The position numbers were made by a program, and so were the translations under genes. 17,962 nucleotides of DNA from an uncultured Archangium sp. (lineage in GTDB: Bacteria; Myxococcota; Myxococcia; Myxococcales; Myxococcaceae). This document shows positions 8,256 through 14,551 of this stretch, one piece after another. The DNA lies in contig CAMLFP010000075.1 of assembly GCA_946479335.1 (NCBI GenBank), positions 1 to 17,962 of the forward strand. Reading direction: 5' to 3'. The stretch's first letter is position 1. The number at the start of each line of letters is the position of its first letter. The notes beneath the pieces were generated by a model. It did not search any database. It worked only from the letters and a program-made list of their open reading frames with translations, and had not been told where the DNA came from.

Positions 8256-9086
8256 TCAGCGCTTCTTGTCAGGTGAGAGCTGTAGCCTTTCCACCAATGC
8301 GCGCGCACCTCGGGCGTGTTCGTCGTCGGGCGCGTCGACCACCAGCTCCACCGTCGGGTCGCGCAGCACCAGCGAGTGCAGCAGCCAGTCATCGGTGTCC
8401 AACGGCACCACCACGCGGGCCCCGGCGCCGCAGGGGAAGACCTCACTCGACGCCGCCAACAGGCTCGAGAGGTGCACCTCCACCGAGGGGCCGGCGCGTT
8501 GGCCGCAGGTGACCGGCCATGTCTCGCCCACCGGCGCCACCAGCACCCGGCGGCCGCGCAGCTGCGAGAACTGGCTCCAGCGCAGGAGATCGACCTCGCC
8601 CTCCGGCGCCCAGCGCACCTCGTCGACCCGCGCGCTGCGCAGCTGCTCGAGGAGCGCGTCGGTGAGTGCCCCTGAGAGCTCCACCGCCACACGGCGGGCG
8701 CCCGGGAGCTTCTTGAGCTCCGCCAGCGCGGAGACGTCCACCCACGCACCGGCGCGCGGCACCGCGGCCCACACCCGAGCGTCGACGGGCTTGAGGGGCG
8801 CATGAACCTGCACCCACACGGTCTCGAAGCGGGCGAGGCGCTCGACCAGCGACGCCTTGAGCGTGTTCCCCGAGGTGCGCAGCCAGAGCGTGACGCCGGG
8901 GCGAGCGAGCGCGCCCAGCAGATCGATGTCGACGGTTTCGCTCGCGCGCACGTGCACGCGCGGGGCGACGGTCAGCGCCTGCGGGCTGTTGGTCGGCAAG
9001 GGTCGCTGCAGCTGCGCTCCCGCGAGCACCGGGAGCAGCAACACCAGCGCGCTACTGGTTCTTCTCAATCCACTTCGAGAAGGCAT
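8256..9086 (-). CDS. Unrecognised periplasmic protein, last gene of the envelope operon
   Basis: This encodes 276 aa from the ATG at 9086, overlapping the end of the FecR gene by 35 bases. A GAGGAGG site lies about 12 bases upstream, rather far. A TTG six codons downstream, giving MRRTSSALVLLLPVLAGAQ, is an alternative. Residues about 7-24 form a signal peptide, so the protein is exported. No TM segment or lipobox is seen. The mature part alternates hydrophobic strands and amphipathic helices (VTLWLRTSG, TVWVQVHAP, RVAVELSGALTDALLEQLR, VDEVRWAP, VLVAPVGE, VELVVDAP), suggesting an alpha/beta protein of repeated strand-helix units. Cys194 and Cys219 could form a disulfide. I do not recognise the family. 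Its overlap with the FecR gene suggests a role with the LPP20/FlgT/PEGA/FecR group. Confidence 0.75.
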   Translation of the reverse strand: MPSRSGLRRTSSALVLLLPVLAGAQLQRPLPTNSPQALTVAPRVHVRASETVDIDLLGALARPGVTLWLRTSGNTLKASLVERLARFETVWVQVHAPLKPVDARVWAAVPRAGAWVDVSALAELKKLPGARRVAVELSGALTDALLEQLRSARVDEVRWAPEGEVDLLRWSQFSQLRGRRVLVAPVGETWPVTCGQRAGPSVEVHLSSLLAASSEVFPCGAGARVVVPLDTDDWLLHSLVLRDPTVELVVDAPDDEHARGARALVERLQLSPDKKR

Positions 9087-9771
9087 CGTTCTTCGCCACC
9101 TCCTCGAGCTCCGCCTGCTCCCAGAGATCGACGCCGACCGCGATCTGCTGGTTGGCCGCGAGGGTGACGAAGATCTTCTCCCACTGATCGACCGAGACCT
9201 CCTGCGGGCCGGCGACCTCGACGCGCGGGCCCTTCTTCGGCGCGGCCTTCTTGAGAGATTTCGCGATCACCGCGCTGGGCTTCACCGCGACCGACCCTTC
9301 GATGACGCGCACGATCGACGCGCGGCGGCCCTGGCCCTTGTTGGCGGCCTTGACCAGCGCGTCGGCGTCGATGCGGAAGATGGTGCCACGCACGCCGGCC
9401 ACCGCGCGCTCCGTCGACACCTCGAACTTGCCGCCGCCGAGCGCCTTCTTCACCTTGGTCCACAGCGAGCCGCCCTTGAGCAACCCGGAGAAACCCTTGC
9501 GCTCCTGGCCCTCGAACTCGGCCTCGGTGATCTCCAGCGTGGAGGCGGGGGCCAGCGCGATGATGCTGCCGTCGGTCAGCTCCAGCTTCAGGTTGCCGGT
9601 CTTCACGGTGATGACGTCGCCCAGCTCGATGGCGGAGCCCGCGGCGAGCGCCACGGCCGCCCCGCCCTTCGGCGTGCGCGTCGCCTCTCCTTCGAGCGTC
9701 GAGATCTTGCCGATGTCGGCCCAGCCCAACGACGACAACACAGCCACAGCGACGACGAGGAGCCTCTTCAT
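9052..9771 (-). CDS. Secreted FecR-domain protein
   Basis: This encodes 239 aa from the ATG at 9771. The start is fixed by a GGAGGG site five bases upstream and by MKRLLVVAVAVLSSLGWA, a clear signal peptide. Longer in-frame starts back to 9846 lie inside the upstream PEGA gene and are rejected. A FecR-type domain spans about residues 50-133: GDVITVKTGNLKLELTDGS, then FEVSTERAVAGVRGTIFRI with the typical GVRGT signature. A basic Lys-rich stretch (171-181) and an acidic C-terminal helix follow. No anti-sigma helices or TM segment are present, so this is a secreted stand-alone FecR domain, a form often found in envelope or surface-structure loci, not a classical FecR regulator. It overlaps the PEGA stop in the sequence ATGA, indicating coupled translation. 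Confidence 0.85.
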   Translation of the reverse strand: MKRLLVVAVAVLSSLGWADIGKISTLEGEATRTPKGGAAVALAAGSAIELGDVITVKTGNLKLELTDGSIIALAPASTLEITEAEFEGQERKGFSGLLKGGSLWTKVKKALGGGKFEVSTERAVAGVRGTIFRIDADALVKAANKGQGRRASIVRVIEGSVAVKPSAVIAKSLKKAAPKKGPRVEVAGPQEVSVDQWEKIFVTLAANQQIAVGVDLWEQAELEEVAKNDAFSKWIEKNQ

Positions 9772-10091
9772 GGCGTCCCTCCGGTTGAAGTGAGCGTGAC
9801 CGACATCACCACGCGGGTCCCATCGGTTTCGAGAATCGAATTCCACGGTTGAAAACCAGGCTTCTTCACCACGATGCGCCGGGCGCCCGACGGTATCGGC
9901 AGCGCCTTCGGCTCACCGTCGAAGTCTTCGCAGGTGCCCTGCGGCACGCCGTCGAGCGTCACCTCGGCGTCGGGCGGGTCGCAGTGCAGCACCAGCTCAC
10001 TCCTCGTGGTGACCCGCGCGGGGGGCAACACGAACCGCGGAGCCTGGGCACTGCAGGCGCCCAGCACCAGCGCCCAGACGCCGCGCTTCAC
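9768..10091 (-). CDS. Small PEGA-domain lipoprotein
   Basis: This encodes 107 aa from a GTG at 10091 that overlaps the upstream stop (GTGA). MKRGVWALVLGAC is a lipoprotein signal with lipobox LGAC and Cys13 as the lipid-bearing residue. Residues about 40-102 form a PEGA-type beta domain: CDPPDAEVTLDGVPQGTC, then a strand ending ARRIVVKKPGFQPW. Cys38 and Cys54 are placed to form a disulfide. PEGA domains are small beta folds of extracytoplasmic proteins, thought to bind envelope partners. Both ends overlap neighbouring genes by four bases, placing it in the middle of a translationally coupled chain between the FlgT-like and FecR genes. Likely a periplasm-facing lipoprotein partner of those products. 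Confidence 0.83.
   Translation of the reverse strand: MKRGVWALVLGACSAQAPRFVLPPARVTTRSELVLHCDPPDAEVTLDGVPQGTCEDFDGEPKALPIPSGARRIVVKKPGFQPWNSILETDGTRVVMSVTLTSTGGTP
9777..9782 (-). promoter_or_regulatory. Ribosome-binding site deciding the FecR-protein start
   Basis: On the minus strand, GGAGGG lies five bases before the ATG at 9771, within the last codons of the upstream gene. It supports the shorter start with the signal peptide over the in-frame start at 9846. Confidence 0.6.
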
Positions 10092-11254
10092 TTGCCGACC
10101 TGGAGCTCCAACGTATTGCCGCTGACCGACACCACGTTGAGCTTCTTCTTCTTGAAGGTCGACGCCTCCGCGACCTCGGCGAAGTCAGAGGAGCTGCCGA
10201 GGTAGACGATGCGGTACTCGGCCTTGCCGTTCTGGAAGCCGTCCTGCGTGGCCTCCTTGATGCCCTTGATCGCCTCGAGCGCCTTCTTGAAGTCCTTCGC
10301 GGCGCCGAAGTTCTCGAGGCCCGACACGCTGACGGTCAGCTTCTTGCCGTTCACCGTCTGATCGCGGAAGTGCTCGAGGATCGCCTTGCGCATCGGAGAG
10401 ACGACCTCGTCGCGGCGGGCCTTGATCAACTCGAACGCGGTGCGCTCGTACGAGAGCACCGGCGCGGGCTGCTTGAGCGCCTGGGTGAGCTTGCCGTTCA
10501 ACTTGGCGATCTGCTCCGCGCTGTCGGTCGCCGCGAGCGCGAGGTCGTACTCACCGGTCACCGGGTAGTACGCGCCGCCGCTGCCGAGCTCCTTGCCGTC
10601 CTGGTGGCGCATCACCGCCTTGCCGTAGAGCACGAACTGCGCCTTCGACAGGTTGGAGATCTCCTTGAGCTCGGTGGGGCCCATGGTCGCCGCGCCTTCG
10701 AGCTTGAGCTTGCCGTTGATGGCCTGCGCGTCCTTGATGAGCCAACCGTCGGCCTTGAGGCTCTCGGTCAGCACCGTGGCCACGTTCTCGGTGTTCAACA
10801 CCGCCTTGCCATCGAGGGGGATGGTCTGCTCCTGCACCACGATCACGATCGAGGGCGTGCCCATGCGCTTGACGAGATCGCGGGCGGCGGTGATGTCTTT
10901 GTCGAGGTGCTCGGTGATGACGTCGGCCTTCACCTTCACGGTGGCGACGCCCTTGTCGATCTTCTTCTCGGCGACGGTGAAGCTCTTCACGTACCCGGAG
11001 GTGTTCGCGAAGACCTGGTCGCGCACCAGCTGGTTGTTCACCACCGCGGTGTCGGCGTCGATGCGCACGCCCGCGGCCTGCTCCACGGCGTTGCGCAGCG
11101 CGTTCTTCTGCGCCTCCTCGTAGGCCTTGAGCTCGTCTTTGCCGACGACGGCGGCCTCACCGACGCCCTCTTTCGAGACGACGGTGGCCTTCTCTTCGGC
11201 GAACGCGGCGAAGGCGACCCACAACGCGACCACGGAGAATTTGAGCGTTTTCAT
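10088..11254 (-). CDS. FlgT N-terminal-domain-like periplasmic protein
   Basis: This encodes 388 aa from the ATG at 11254. MKTLKFSVVALWVAFAAFA is a signal peptide without a lipobox. Residues about 28-113 match the pattern of the FlgT N-terminal domain: AQKNALRNAVEQAAGVRIDA, a VVNNQLVRDQV strand-helix, SGYVKSF, then VATVKVKADV. Residues about 120-235 (SIVIVVQEQ, VATVLTESLKADGW, AQFVLYGKAVM) resemble the alpha/beta middle domain of FlgT/TolB-N/CsgG-type proteins. The C-terminal ~95 residues form another alpha/beta unit (EYRIVYLGSSSDFAEVAEA, LNVVSVSGNTLELQV). In Vibrio, FlgT builds the flagellar H ring. No flagellar genes are visible here, so a non-flagellar envelope role is more likely. It lies 14 bases after the LPP20 gene. 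The ATG is preceded by a run of A residues and a weak GG-containing binding site. Confidence 0.8.
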   Translation of the reverse strand: MKTLKFSVVALWVAFAAFAEEKATVVSKEGVGEAAVVGKDELKAYEEAQKNALRNAVEQAAGVRIDADTAVVNNQLVRDQVFANTSGYVKSFTVAEKKIDKGVATVKVKADVITEHLDKDITAARDLVKRMGTPSIVIVVQEQTIPLDGKAVLNTENVATVLTESLKADGWLIKDAQAINGKLKLEGAATMGPTELKEISNLSKAQFVLYGKAVMRHQDGKELGSGGAYYPVTGEYDLALAATDSAEQIAKLNGKLTQALKQPAPVLSYERTAFELIKARRDEVVSPMRKAILEHFRDQTVNGKKLTVSVSGLENFGAAKDFKKALEAIKGIKEATQDGFQNGKAEYRIVYLGSSSDFAEVAEASTFKKKKLNVVSVSGNTLELQVGK

Positions 11255-11268
11255 TTTTTTCCGGGCTT

Positions 11269-12042
11269 TCAGTTGAGGACGATGACGACCTTGCCGTCGG
11301 CCAGGAAGCTGGTGTTCAGCGCGGCGAGCTTCTTCGCGTCGTCGGCCGAGAGCTTGAGGTCGGAGCCCGTCGCGGCCATGGCCTTGAGGACCAGCGGCTT
11401 CTCGCCCGCCTTGAGCGACTTGTTGGCGTCATCGAGGCTCTGCACGTAGCTGGCGACGCCCGCCGACTTGCGCGCGTCGGCCGAGAGCGAGTCGATGCTG
11501 TAGAGCGCCTTGCCGTCGTCGCCCAGCACGCGCGGCATCAGCGACGGCGTGACCTTGAGCCCGCGCGCGTCGATCACCAGGCCGGTGTTCACCTTCTCCG
11601 CGGCCGGCGTGCCCACGGCGAGCTGCTGCGTCGCGTCGGGGTCGACCACGTCTGACAGGAGCGCGAGCGGGACCTCGATCTCCACCTCGACGCCGGAGTC
11701 GCTGAAGTACCGCTTGTTGACCACCTTGTAGCCGCGCACCAGCCCTTCGACGCGCGTGCGGATCTCGTCCTTCGCCATCAGGTCGTTGACGCTCTTGGTG
11801 CCATCGACCGAGATGCCCTTCACCTGCGCGAGCAGGTTCCGGAGCGCGTCAGCCAGCGCGGCGCGCTCAGCGCCCAGGCGGGCCTGCGCGGGGTTGGCCG
11901 CCTTCATGTCGGGCGCTCCCTGCCCCGTCGCCCGCACCACCTGGCCGGCCCAGTTCACACCCGGCTGCGGCTTCGCTTCTTTGACGTCGCCGGCCCACGC
12001 CGACAACGCCAGAACGAGACTGAGAAGGACGAGACGTTTCAT
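11269..12042 (-). CDS. Secreted LPP20-family protein (FlgP-like fold)
   Basis: This encodes 257 aa from the ATG at 12042. MKRLVLLSLVLALSAWA is a type I signal peptide; there is no Cys in the signal region, so unlike classic LPP20 members it is not a lipoprotein. Residues about 33-126 carry the LPP20 pattern: VVRATGQG, ARLGAERAALADALRNLLAQ, then EGLVRGYKVVNKRYF and VEVEIEVPL. The second half (LVIDARGLKVTPSLMPRVLG, LVLKAMAATGSDLKLSADDA) looks like an additional alpha/beta domain ending in KVVIVLN. In flagellated bacteria FlgP, with the same fold, forms outer-membrane-associated rings and works with FlgT. The FlgT-N-like gene follows directly. It is the first gene of a five-gene run on this strand, with a candidate promoter just upstream. 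Confidence 0.8.
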   Translation of the reverse strand: MKRLVLLSLVLALSAWAGDVKEAKPQPGVNWAGQVVRATGQGAPDMKAANPAQARLGAERAALADALRNLLAQVKGISVDGTKSVNDLMAKDEIRTRVEGLVRGYKVVNKRYFSDSGVEVEIEVPLALLSDVVDPDATQQLAVGTPAAEKVNTGLVIDARGLKVTPSLMPRVLGDDGKALYSIDSLSADARKSAGVASYVQSLDDANKSLKAGEKPLVLKAMAATGSDLKLSADDAKKLAALNTSFLADGKVVIVLN

Positions 12043-12078
12043 GTGCCCCCGCTTTCGAAGAGTTGGAAATTCGGGAGC

Positions 12079-12108
12079 AATCTACGGGTGATGCCCCGGG
12101 TTCTTCAA
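12079..12108 (-). promoter_or_regulatory. Candidate promoter of the LPP20-FlgT-PEGA-FecR operon
   Basis: On the minus strand, TTGAAG (12103-12108) and TAGATT (12079-12084) are separated by 18 bases, each matching 4/6 of the housekeeping consensus. It lies in the only gap ahead of the operon and predicts a leader of about 30 bases before the ATG at 12042. The -35 element sits in the loop and one arm of an inverted repeat. Match quality is moderate. Confidence 0.3.
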
Positions 12109-12113
12109 CCCGG
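12096..12113 (-). terminator. Short inverted repeat after the PilZ gene
   Basis: CCGGGTT-CTTC-AACCCGG is a perfect 7-bp stem with a 4-base loop, one base past the PilZ stop codon. It could form a transcript-end hairpin, but no U tract follows on the minus strand. It also overlaps the candidate -35 of the next operon, so it might be an operator instead. Confidence 0.4.
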
Positions 12114-12114
12114 T

Positions 12115-12447
12115 TCAGCTCAGATCGTCGCGCGTGCAGAACTGATCGATCAGCCGGCGGTGGCGTTCGGTGAGGAGCGTGAAGCGCACGCCGCTGCCCT
12201 CTTCCTTCTTCCCGAGGTCGGCCCACTCGCGCACGATCTCGCCCTCGGCGTAGATGACCTCCTCCGAGCCCGGCAGTTGAAACTGCAGCCCCACCCGCTT
12301 GCCGGCCATGTCGGGCTCCACCAGGTGCGTCAGCCCCACACCCTCGCGCGAGATGTCGGAGGTACGCGCCATGTACGGCACGCCAGCGACGTACTTGTTC
12401 AGGTAGATGTCGAGGTCGACGCGGTTCTGCTTGCGCTTGTTGCTCAT
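12115..12447 (-). CDS. PilZ-domain c-di-GMP-binding protein
   Basis: This encodes 110 aa from the ATG at 12447, with an AAGGAG site nine bases upstream. The whole protein is a single PilZ domain, cytoplasmic, with no signal or TM. Both c-di-GMP-binding signatures are intact: RKQNR (RxxxR) at residues 5-9 and DISREGVGL (DxSxxG) at 31-39. Later strands VGLQFQLPG, YAEGEIVREW and GSGVRFTLL are typical of the fold. Stand-alone PilZ proteins act as c-di-GMP receptors that pass the signal to a partner such as a motility or exopolysaccharide machine. Here it stands between a Ser/Thr kinase gene (97-base gap) and the envelope operon, so either could be its context. Confidence in the domain is high; the output is unknown. 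Confidence 0.9.
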   Translation of the reverse strand: MSNKRKQNRVDLDIYLNKYVAGVPYMARTSDISREGVGLTHLVEPDMAGKRVGLQFQLPGSEEVIYAEGEIVREWADLGKKEEGSGVRFTLLTERHRRLIDQFCTRDDLS

Positions 12448-12504
12448 GGTTCCCGGCTCCTTGCGGTGAGCGCGCTGCGAGTTGGCTGCAGCGAGCTGTG
12501 GCGG

Positions 12505-12532
12505 AGCCTACGGACCTGTAGCGACTCGTCAA
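12505..12532 (-). promoter_or_regulatory. Candidate promoter of the PilZ gene
   Basis: On the minus strand, TTGACG (12527-12532) and TAGGCT (12505-12510) are 16 bases apart, in the 97-base gap between the kinase stop and the PilZ ATG. A run of seven T residues (12531-12537) lies against the -35 element. The -10 match is weak, so this is tentative. Confidence 0.28.
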
Positions 12533-12544
12533 AAAAACGACGGG

Positions 12545-14551
12545 CTACTCACAGCTGATCGGCAGGTCGACGACGCTCGTGGTGGAGGGGATCGTCGCCG
12601 AGAGCGCCTTGAGCACCGGCTTGCTGCCGCGCTTCTTCCCCGGGCACGAGAAGCGCACCTGCGCCGGCCCGGGGAGATGATCGAGCATCGCGCCGTCGAC
12701 CACCGCCTGCCCGTCGACCGTCACCTGCGTCACGCCCCGCCCCAGCTTCACGCGCACGCGCATCGAGAGCGGGCGCGAGGTCTCGACCGGCTCCTCGATG
12801 GGGGGCGGCGGCGGCGCCTCTTTCGGAGGCCACAGCACGATCAGCAGCAGCGTGAACATCAGCGCAGACGCGATGGCCGCGATCACGATCAGCGTCTTCG
12901 AGCCGCTGAGGCGCCCGAGGAGCGTGAACTGCGCCTGATCGACCGTGGCCACGTAGTCGTCGGGGTCGCTCGAGCCCTTGCGACGGGTGAGCTTCACCGG
13001 CGTGGTCGAGGGCTTGCGGCGCGTGGCGCGCGGCGGCTCCGGCGCGGTGTCTTCCCGGGTGTCGATGCGATCTTCCACCGCCGCGCGCGGCGCCGCGTCG
13101 CTCTGGGTGTCGGCGACGGTGCTCTCGCCCACGGAGATCACGTCGGAGAACACCTCGGGGATCTCACTGGTGGGGATCGGCGGCGGCGGCTTCGAAGGCA
13201 GCGCCGTGCTGCGCGCGGGAGGTGGCGGCGGCGTGATCGGCGCGGCGCGCGTGAGCTCGGGCTTCGACTCGCCCATCAGCGTCGGCATCAGCGGCCGGAA
13301 GACCGCGCCGGTCTCGACCTTGCGCGCCTCCGACACCGCCGTCGGCTCGATGGTGTTCGCCACCCCGGGGCGCTGGTTGAGCTCCGCGGTGCGCTCGAGA
13401 TCACGCGCTACCGCCGCCTTCGCCATCGGCGCGGTGACCTCGGCCTCCCACGGGTTCTGCATCGCCGGGCGATCGGCCCGCGTGGAGGGCACGGCCGCCT
13501 CCAGCGCGTCACCGGTGTCGCGGCGCCCCTCGGGCACGGGCGGGCCGGGCTTCTCCGCGGGCTTCTTCGGCTGGGCGTTGGGCGGCACGTACACGCTGGT
13601 GCGCTCGCTGGCATCACCGAAGCGCGAAGAGACGTAGCGCACCACGTCGTCGCGGCCGGGGTCGTTGTCGCTCCGGAGGTACGCGTCGAGCGCCGCGCGC
13701 ACCTCGCCGGCCGACTGGTAGCGCTTGCTCCGGTCTTTCGCGAGGCACTTGAGGATCACCTTCTCGAGCACGAGGGGGAAGCCGCGCCGCACCTTCGAGG
13801 GCGGCTCGGGGTCCTCCATGCGGATGGCGTAGATCACCGCCTCCGTCGAGGTTCGGTAGAACGGGCTCTGCCCCACCGTCAGCTCGTAGAGCATCACGCC
13901 CAGCGAGAAGAGATCCATCCGGTGGTCGAGCGGCTCCATCGTGAGCTGCTCGGGCGCGAGGTAGAGGAACTTGCCCTTGATCACGCCGGGCTTGCTGCGG
14001 TCCATCCACGACGTGGCCTTGGCGATGCCGAAGTCGACCAGCTTCACGTCGCCGTTGAAGCCCACCATCACGTTCTGCGGGCTGACGTCGCGGTGCACGA
14101 TGCCCAGCGGCCGGCCCTGCGCGTCGCGCGCCTCGTGCGCGTGCTGCAGCCCTTCACAAAGCCGGGCCACCAACCACGCAGCGATTCCGTAGGGCATCGC
14201 GCCGCCCGACTCCTGCTCGGCCAGCAACATGCGCCGCAGGTCGACGCCGTCGACCCACTCCATGGCGATGAAGGTGGAGCCTTCGAGGTGGCCGAGCTCG
14301 TACAGCTCGATGATGTTGGGGTGGTGCAGCGACGCCGCGATGCGCGCCTCGTCGAGGAACATGCGCACGAAGTCCGCCTCCTCCGCGAGGTGCGGGAGGA
14401 TGCGCTTGATCACCACGAAGCGATCGCGCGTCGAATCGCGCGCCAGGAACAGCTCGGCCATGCCGCCGACCGCGAGCCGCTTGAGCAGCAGATACTTGCC
14501 GAACGGCACGGCGTTCTGGGGACCAGCGGTCGAGATGGGACGGCTCCTCAA
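12545..14551 (-). CDS. Transmembrane Ser/Thr protein kinase (Hanks type)
   Basis: This encodes up to 668 aa. The kinase domain (about 17-295) is complete: Gly-rich loop AVGGMAELF at 27-35, Lys49 (VIK), Glu68, IVHRDVSPQN at 151-160, DFG at 173-175, APE at 199-201. A Pro/Ala/Thr-rich disordered region runs from about 300 to 545, a single TM segment spans about 553-574, and a 92-residue periplasmic tail with beta strands and Cys636 and Cys667 ends the protein. This is the usual myxobacterial receptor-kinase topology: cytoplasmic kinase, extracytoplasmic sensor. The start is uncertain. TTG at 14551 overlaps the dehydrogenase stop (TTGA), with a poorly spaced GAGGG 12 bases upstream; GTG at 14509 would still keep the kinase domain. 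Coupling to the upstream gene is likely. Substrates are unknown; the neighbouring PilZ protein is a positional candidate only. Confidence 0.9.
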   Translation of the reverse strand: MRSRPISTAGPQNAVPFGKYLLLKRLAVGGMAELFLARDSTRDRFVVIKRILPHLAEEADFVRMFLDEARIAASLHHPNIIELYELGHLEGSTFIAMEWVDGVDLRRMLLAEQESGGAMPYGIAAWLVARLCEGLQHAHEARDAQGRPLGIVHRDVSPQNVMVGFNGDVKLVDFGIAKATSWMDRSKPGVIKGKFLYLAPEQLTMEPLDHRMDLFSLGVMLYELTVGQSPFYRTSTEAVIYAIRMEDPEPPSKVRRGFPLVLEKVILKCLAKDRSKRYQSAGEVRAALDAYLRSDNDPGRDDVVRYVSSRFGDASERTSVYVPPNAQPKKPAEKPGPPVPEGRRDTGDALEAAVPSTRADRPAMQNPWEAEVTAPMAKAAVARDLERTAELNQRPGVANTIEPTAVSEARKVETGAVFRPLMPTLMGESKPELTRAAPITPPPPPARSTALPSKPPPPIPTSEIPEVFSDVISVGESTVADTQSDAAPRAAVEDRIDTREDTAPEPPRATRRKPSTTPVKLTRRKGSSDPDDYVATVDQAQFTLLGRLSGSKTLIVIAAIASALMFTLLLIVLWPPKEAPPPPPIEEPVETSRPLSMRVRVKLGRGVTQVTVDGQAVVDGAMLDHLPGPAQVRFSCPGKKRGSKPVLKALSATIPSTTSVVDLPISCE

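Noticed and set aside
9772..9846. N-terminal extension of the FecR gene
   Set aside because: It overlaps the PEGA gene and places 25 polar residues before a good signal peptide that has its own ribosome-binding site.
11251..11262. Run of A residues against the FlgT-like start as a possible slippery site
   Set aside because: On the minus strand GG is followed by A residues and then the ATG. Slippage matters inside a coding frame; here the run precedes the start and more likely serves as an unstructured leader.
10370..11449. 359-residue open frame on the + strand
   Set aside because: It is antisense to the FlgT-like gene, with low-complexity Leu/Val/Arg composition and no start context.
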